Assembly: GCA_002405405.1 (NCBI GenBank)
Contig: DHLT01000301.1
Location: forward strand, 1 to 37,368
Direction of reading: 5' to 3'
Length of the DNA: 37,368 nucleotides
Source: Ignavibacteria bacterium UBA4661
GTDB taxonomy: Bacteria; Bacteroidota; Ignavibacteria; Kapaibacteriales; UBA4661
The translations under genes and the position numbers were made by a program. Positions within the stretch are counted from its first letter, which is position 1; the number at the start of each line of letters is the position of its first letter. Below, one piece after another: positions 33,118 to 37,368 of the stretch. Under the pieces are notes generated by a model. That model was not told the origin of the DNA. It ran no database searches and worked only from the letters and a program-made list of their open reading frames with translations.

Positions 33118-33759
33118 ATGTTAAAAGCAAACAAATTTACAACAATGTTGGTTAGCATACTGATTGCCAGTGCACTTTTTGATGTGGGAATTGCACTATT
33201 GTGGTATCATGAGTTACCCATACGTGTTCTACCGGAACATGCTCTCTGTATTCCTGAAAATATTGCCGCTTTATCGGTACACAATATTCAGTCGCAGAAA
33301 AAACCTCTTAAATCACTGTATGCACAACAACCTCTTTTACTTTCGGTATATCTTGGTGCGGGTTGCCCGATGTGCGTGATGACACTCCAACTTTTATCGC
33401 AACATGCCGACCGCGTCCGCGGATATGGTTGGGAACTTGCTGCTCTCAGCAACGATACACCCGAAGAAAATAGCGTTACTTTAGAGCGTCCGCAGGGTGA
33501 TAGCAGTTTTGCACAGCCCGGTGGTGCATTCAGTATTCCCCTCTATTCAGACATCAACCATACTGTGATGGAAGCCCTACGATGCTATCGCCCCGATACC
33601 GATACCGAACGACATGGACTTTTTCTCGTGGATACCGATGGAAAAATTCTCTACGACACCATTGATCGCCGCCCCATCGACGATCTTGAACCCATTATTG
33701 AGCGTATTCGTCATTATCGCACTACAAAAACACGGAGAATTGCCGAAAAGAAATGGTAA
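33118..33759 (+). CDS. Membrane-anchored redoxin-like protein with a CPMC motif
   Basis: A 213-aa protein with an N-terminal membrane anchor or uncleaved signal (residues about 8-30) and a thioredoxin-like domain outside the cytoplasm. Cys83 and Cys86 in LGAGCPMCVMTL form a CxxC active site, after LKSLYAQQPLLLSVY, an AhpC/TSA-like opening strand. ELAALSNDTPEE and HGLFLVDTDGKILYDTIDRRP match the later strands of redoxins. It may reduce disulfides or handle metal-bound thiols. AAGAGG eight bases before the ATG at 33118 decides the start over ATG 33112 and GTG 33097. It is divergent from the HMA gene. Confidence 0.75.
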   Translation: MLKANKFTTMLVSILIASALFDVGIALLWYHELPIRVLPEHALCIPENIAALSVHNIQSQKKPLKSLYAQQPLLLSVYLGAGCPMCVMTLQLLSQHADRVRGYGWELAALSNDTPEENSVTLERPQGDSSFAQPGGAFSIPLYSDINHTVMEALRCYRPDTDTERHGLFLVDTDGKILYDTIDRRPIDDLEPIIERIRHYRTTKTRRIAEKKW

Positions 33760-33921
33760 AGTTCTTCTTCTTTTTGTAGCTTGGAAGATCATACTTTCAG
33801 CAATCGTGAAGTATTCTCTGCAATAGGTAGAAATCGCCAACTTCATCGCATCGGAAATGCCACTTGAATTATTGTGCATCTGATCGTTTGATTCTACATT
33901 CACTTTTCACGTGCTTCATCA

Positions 33922-36192
33922 ATGAAAATCTCACAACGTGCATCAACTGGCAATCTTTCCTATTTCTACACGGAAGAAAAGCCCCCCGGAATGCTCAGTG
34001 CCCACATTATGTATCCTGCATACATTGTGTTGGCTCTTACACTCGTGGCAAGTATTGGCGTTGGTATTCTCCTTCTTCAAAATGTCGAAGAAGTACGCCG
34101 AAGCGATTTTGAACGAAATACTATCAATGTATCGCAGCGTCTTCGGAGTACTGTACAACGCTACACGCAGGTGTCGCAAACAATGATGGGTTTGTATGAA
34201 TCGTATGGCATCGTTATTCGCGATATTTTCGAGGTTGCTGCAACACCATCTGTACGTGTCTTTCCCTCAATGCTGTCGATTAGCTTTATCAGTTTTGTAC
34301 CCATTAGTGGTGTTGAGGATTTTGTTTACAATGCACGACGCGAACGGTACTTAGATTATCGCTTGGATGTCACCCCACAAGCGCGACAACGACTCTACAT
34401 GATGCCGATTTTTTATGTTGTACCATTCCCGGCGAAACAATCCTTAAGCGGTTTAGATGTTGCCAATATCCCTGAAATGCAACAAGCCATTCTGACAGCA
34501 CGTGACAGCAATTGCACGGTGCTCTCACAAACATTTCGCTTGGGTCAAGATTCAACTGTGATGGCACTTCTTGCACCGGTGTACAAACGAACGTTTCGTG
34601 CCGTCCCTGAAGCACAAGCAAAAGAAGACATTACTGCCGCCGACTACTATGTTCAAGCTGACACGACTACTTTGCAAGCACGTATCAAAAACTTCGCCGG
34701 TGTCATGTGCATCGAGATTCAACTGTCTCAATTTGTACGTGAGGCATTCGGCGAATTAGAACATGCCGATCCGGGCATTATTGTTCGCTGTATCGACAAA
34801 ACAGCCAACAATGCTGTTCTTTATCAATCTGCAAGTCTTTCGGCTCAATCGAACCCCAATTTCACCCCCGAATTTCAAACGCGTACACGAGTACAGCTCG
34901 GCAATCACACAATCGAACTCGAGTTTATTGCTACTCCGGAATTTGGCAGCAGTGTTGAAAAAAATCTACCCTATATCACCGCAGGTGTGAGTGTTTTAGC
35001 AAGTCTTTCATTGTTTGCTTTTTTAGTTTCATTGCTTTCAGGGCGTGCACGAGCACAATTTTTGGCAGAGCGTATTACACGCTCACAACGGCGCATTTTT
35101 GACTCTTCGCAGGATATGATCTGCGTAACAAGTTTGAATTATTCTATTCGCAGTGTAAATCCGGGTATGGTTGAAACTCTTGGCTATACTCCCGATGAGC
35201 TTATTGGTGCATCGTTGTGGCAGTTTTTTGATCAGAATGCCGATGCTTTAAAACTTTTCAAAGGTGCCGACGGCGAACGTATTCATTACGAAACACCAAT
35301 GCACAAAAAAGATGGCTCGGTGATATGGGTCAGCTGGAATAGCACGGTCAGCGATGATGCTATGTACAGTATCGGGCGCGATATTACCATCGAAAAGCAA
35401 TACGAACAGCAACTCCGACTTCGTACCAAACAAGTAGAGTTGGCACAACAGATTACGATTGAATCAGCACATAGCAAAAACATCTTGATGTCGAACTTGA
35501 GCTTTTATGCGCGTACGGCTTTATCAAGTATTTTGGGTTATGTACAGATTATTTCGATGCGAGCATACGATTCAAAAGACGAAGAAGAAACCCTCAACAA
35601 ACCCATTCAGCGTGACTCTGACTTGCTCATGAGCCGTATGCATGACATTGTTACAATTGCCGAACGCGACACGATTGCCTCTATCACTCGCGGTACAATG
35701 ATGCGCATCCCAATTCTCGAATCTTTTGCTGATTTTGAGAATGAACTTGCTCAACGACTCCCTAACAAAGGCATTACATTCGCCAAACAGTTTGATGCTG
35801 AAGTAGCCGACTACATCCTGAATGTTGATCGCGAAATGTTTTACAATGCCTTGACTTTTGCCATTGATAGTTTGACACAAGGTTCTCAATTTTCGTTTGT
35901 GCAAACAGGCATTACACTCAATACACACGAAGCCGTAGCAGAGTGCGAATTTCTTTTCCCCATATCGCCGGGGATTCATGATACGCTCAAACGCTTCCGC
36001 TCATACTCCATGTTTCAATTGATCTCTGCACTAGATCAAGACAACGACGATATTATGTTCCGCTTGGCACAAGCACACTCACTCTTCAAAATGCTCGGCG
36101 CAAATATCATGGTTGATGTTGTTGATGAAGAAACAGCGGTCATGTTTCTCTCGATTTCTGTACGCAAAATGATTCGTCTACCTCAGCAATGA
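33922..36192 (+). CDS. CHASE-PAS histidine-kinase-like protein with degenerate catalytic core
   Basis: A 756-aa inner-membrane sensor. The first membrane span is about 31-53; residues about 54-347 are an extracytoplasmic CHASE-like sensor domain (SFISFVPISGVEDFV, then DFVYNARRERYLDY); the second span is about 350-374. A PAS domain covers about 388-492 (FDSSQDMICVTSLNYSIRSVN, YTPDELIG, HKKDGSVIWVSWNS). The segment 516-545 is a clear HisKA dimerisation helix, but the H-box reads SFYARTAL where canonical kinases have SHELRTPL, so the phosphoacceptor His is Phe528. The HATPase-like part (about 630-748) also lacks a recognisable N box and glycine-rich G boxes. It should not autophosphorylate. It may act as a signal-responsive scaffold or partner to another kinase. 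Confidence 0.8.
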   Translation: MKISQRASTGNLSYFYTEEKPPGMLSAHIMYPAYIVLALTLVASIGVGILLLQNVEEVRRSDFERNTINVSQRLRSTVQRYTQVSQTMMGLYESYGIVIRDIFEVAATPSVRVFPSMLSISFISFVPISGVEDFVYNARRERYLDYRLDVTPQARQRLYMMPIFYVVPFPAKQSLSGLDVANIPEMQQAILTARDSNCTVLSQTFRLGQDSTVMALLAPVYKRTFRAVPEAQAKEDITAADYYVQADTTTLQARIKNFAGVMCIEIQLSQFVREAFGELEHADPGIIVRCIDKTANNAVLYQSASLSAQSNPNFTPEFQTRTRVQLGNHTIELEFIATPEFGSSVEKNLPYITAGVSVLASLSLFAFLVSLLSGRARAQFLAERITRSQRRIFDSSQDMICVTSLNYSIRSVNPGMVETLGYTPDELIGASLWQFFDQNADALKLFKGADGERIHYETPMHKKDGSVIWVSWNSTVSDDAMYSIGRDITIEKQYEQQLRLRTKQVELAQQITIESAHSKNILMSNLSFYARTALSSILGYVQIISMRAYDSKDEEETLNKPIQRDSDLLMSRMHDIVTIAERDTIASITRGTMMRIPILESFADFENELAQRLPNKGITFAKQFDAEVADYILNVDREMFYNALTFAIDSLTQGSQFSFVQTGITLNTHEAVAECEFLFPISPGIHDTLKRFRSYSMFQLISALDQDNDDIMFRLAQAHSLFKMLGANIMVDVVDEETAVMFLSISVRKMIRLPQQ

Positions 36193-36220
36193 TGAGATAT
36201 TGAAGTCACCATTACCTCTC

Positions 36221-37368
36221 CTACAGACCCAATTGCTTTAGTCGCTCGGCAATTTGGTCAAGATAAATATTCATTGCTTCACCATACACCATCGTGTCGG
36301 GAATGAAGAGCAGTGAACCATACGATGAGGGATTCCCATTTAAAAACTTAGAGGTGGCAATCACTGTTTCTTCCTCAGGACGAAATTCATTATCAACATC
36401 ACGGACAATCACTGTACAACCATACTCCGTGATTTTTGACTTTTCGACCGGTGCACCGATAAAACCAAGAAGCTCGAAGGGAATACGTATCTTCATAACA
36501 TAACCGCTATCGGTCAATGAAGATGCTACGCGCACTTGTTGCGATGCCTGTCGTTGGGCTTCGCTCAAATCATCAGTCGAACTAATCACCACCGATGGCT
36601 TGCGATCAGTAAAATTTCCTGGTATCGCAACGAAGGAAAAAATCCCCGAATCTGCCGTCAAACGAAATTTGTCGCCGCCCGCTCCCACACGCATAAAACG
36701 ATTGTTCGTGTTAGCAACATCAAGCCAAATCTCCACTTTTTCGGTTGTTGCCCCCTCAACACGTTCGCCTACAACCTTATCATCTTTGACACGAATCAGA
36801 AAAAACAGATATTGTTCATTGTACGCAGTACGGACATCAAAAGAACAATCCTTGTCGCCCTGCCAATAAAATGAACCCTGTGTAACAAAACGTATGGAAC
36901 CGCTTTGCGCATCGGTTGAGTAACCTTGTACAATTTTTCGTCCACGCGAATATGCCGGCAAGGAAAGGAATTCACTTGTGAATACCTCATCACCGGAGCG
37001 TGTCTCGCGGTATTTTTCTGTGCCATACAATGTTTGAAAATTGCGTTCTGCTTCGTGTGTAAGCAGTTTTGCTCGCTCTGTTTTAAACTTATTCAGAACG
37101 ATTAAAGAGCCCGCTGTCAGGCGATAACTTGTTACCGTCCACTCAAAATCTTTTTGCTTTTCGACTACCGAGCAAGCATTGTCTTTGATCGACACACCAA
37201 CTTCAATGGGTAAAGCAAAAAAGTTGTAGGGAAATTTTCCTACATTGGTGAGATATCCTTCGATATCAGTAAATAGATAAACATTGACGACCTTAGACTT
37301 ATCTCCTGCAAGTCGTACCGAGAGCGCAAGGTCATTCACGCCATCACCGGAAAAGTCGCCGACATCCC
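36221..37368 (-). CDS. VCBS/FG-GAP and CBM9-like secreted protein, 5' end beyond the window
   Basis: A partial gene: the minus-strand frame stays open to the last base, so the start lies outside. A GTG at 37339 could be mistaken for a start, but the in-frame residues before it (DVGDFSGDG) continue into VNDLALSV and form a VCBS/FG-GAP calcium-binding repeat. The middle is unassigned. Residues from about WQGDKDCSFDVRTAYNEQYLFFLIRV through VEIWLDV to SGYVMKIRIPFELLGF match a CBM9/DOMON-like carbohydrate-binding domain near the C-terminus. It is probably an exported, surface or envelope protein. It is convergent with the pseudo-kinase gene, with 28 bp between the stops and no hairpin seen. Confidence 0.75.
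   Translation of the reverse strand, partial: DVGDFSGDGVNDLALSVRLAGDKSKVVNVYLFTDIEGYLTNVGKFPYNFFALPIEVGVSIKDNACSVVEKQKDFEWTVTSYRLTAGSLIVLNKFKTERAKLLTHEAERNFQTLYGTEKYRETRSGDEVFTSEFLSLPAYSRGRKIVQGYSTDAQSGSIRFVTQGSFYWQGDKDCSFDVRTAYNEQYLFFLIRVKDDKVVGERVEGATTEKVEIWLDVANTNNRFMRVGAGGDKFRLTADSGIFSFVAIPGNFTDRKPSVVISSTDDLSEAQRQASQQVRVASSLTDSGYVMKIRIPFELLGFIGAPVEKSKITEYGCTVIVRDVDNEFRPEEETVIATSKFLNGNPSSYGSLLFIPDTMVYGEAMNIYLDQIAERLKQLGL

Noticed and set aside
36221..37339. Treating GTG 37339 as the true start of the last gene
   Set aside because: The frame continues upstream to the window end and completes a VCBS motif, so the gene is partial.

Overview
The window reads as a chromosomal segment from a Gram-negative bacterium, most likely in the Bacteroidota/Chlorobiota (FCB) assemblage and possibly near the Kapaibacteria or Ignavibacteria. 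The signs are an LptB lipopolysaccharide-export ATPase, several lipoproteins and Sec-exported proteins, a YebC protein with the N-terminus I associate with that group, tandem FkpA-like FKBPs, and mostly weak Shine-Dalgarno sequences. This assignment is inference, because no rRNA or marker gene is present. I saw no rRNA, tRNA, CRISPR array, transposase, integrase or prophage gene. About 33 protein genes fill the window densely.

Layout. (1) 182-3210, plus strand: YebC/TACO1-type protein, type 2 IPP isomerase and a short-chain prenyl diphosphate synthase, the last two being an isoprenoid pair. (2) 3320-7987, minus strand: a lipoprotein joining a cytochrome-c-like domain to a PHM-like copper monooxygenase, a TIP30-like NAD(P)-binding protein, and a bifunctional RelA/SpoT. 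(3) 8426-11156, plus: a small unknown protein, a tail-anchored coiled-coil protein, an ElaA-like GNAT and an N-carbamoylputrescine amidase. (4) 14597-11295, minus: ComM/YifB, a GNAT and a dihydroorotate dehydrogenase-like flavoprotein. (5) 14732-16857, plus: VOC protein, GNAT and PurK. (6) 25008-16927, minus: a tightly packed run of Yip1-like protein, HhH/beta-barrel protein, LptB, PurU, flippase, MeaB and a serine hydrolase. (7) 25262-26831, plus: two FkpA-like FKBPs. (8) 27753-26929, minus: pirin.

The least ordinary part is 27.8-37.4 kb. It holds a Gln-rich 128-aa protein ending in a flagellin D0-like helix, a secreted unknown protein, and a BlaI/BlaR1-type regulatory pair. The M56 peptidase of that pair carries fourteen 26-residue repeats where BlaR1 has its penicillin sensor, and three 20-bp palindromic operators lie upstream of the repressor gene. 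Beyond these come a heavy-metal-associated protein divergent from a CxxC redoxin-like protein, a CHASE-PAS histidine-kinase-like protein that has lost its phosphoacceptor histidine and ATP-binding boxes, and a VCBS/CBM9-like protein cut by the window end.

The best candidates for undescribed biology are the BlaI-M56-repeat module with its operators, the flagellin-tailed small protein, the pseudo-kinase, and the cytochrome-copper monooxygenase fusion.
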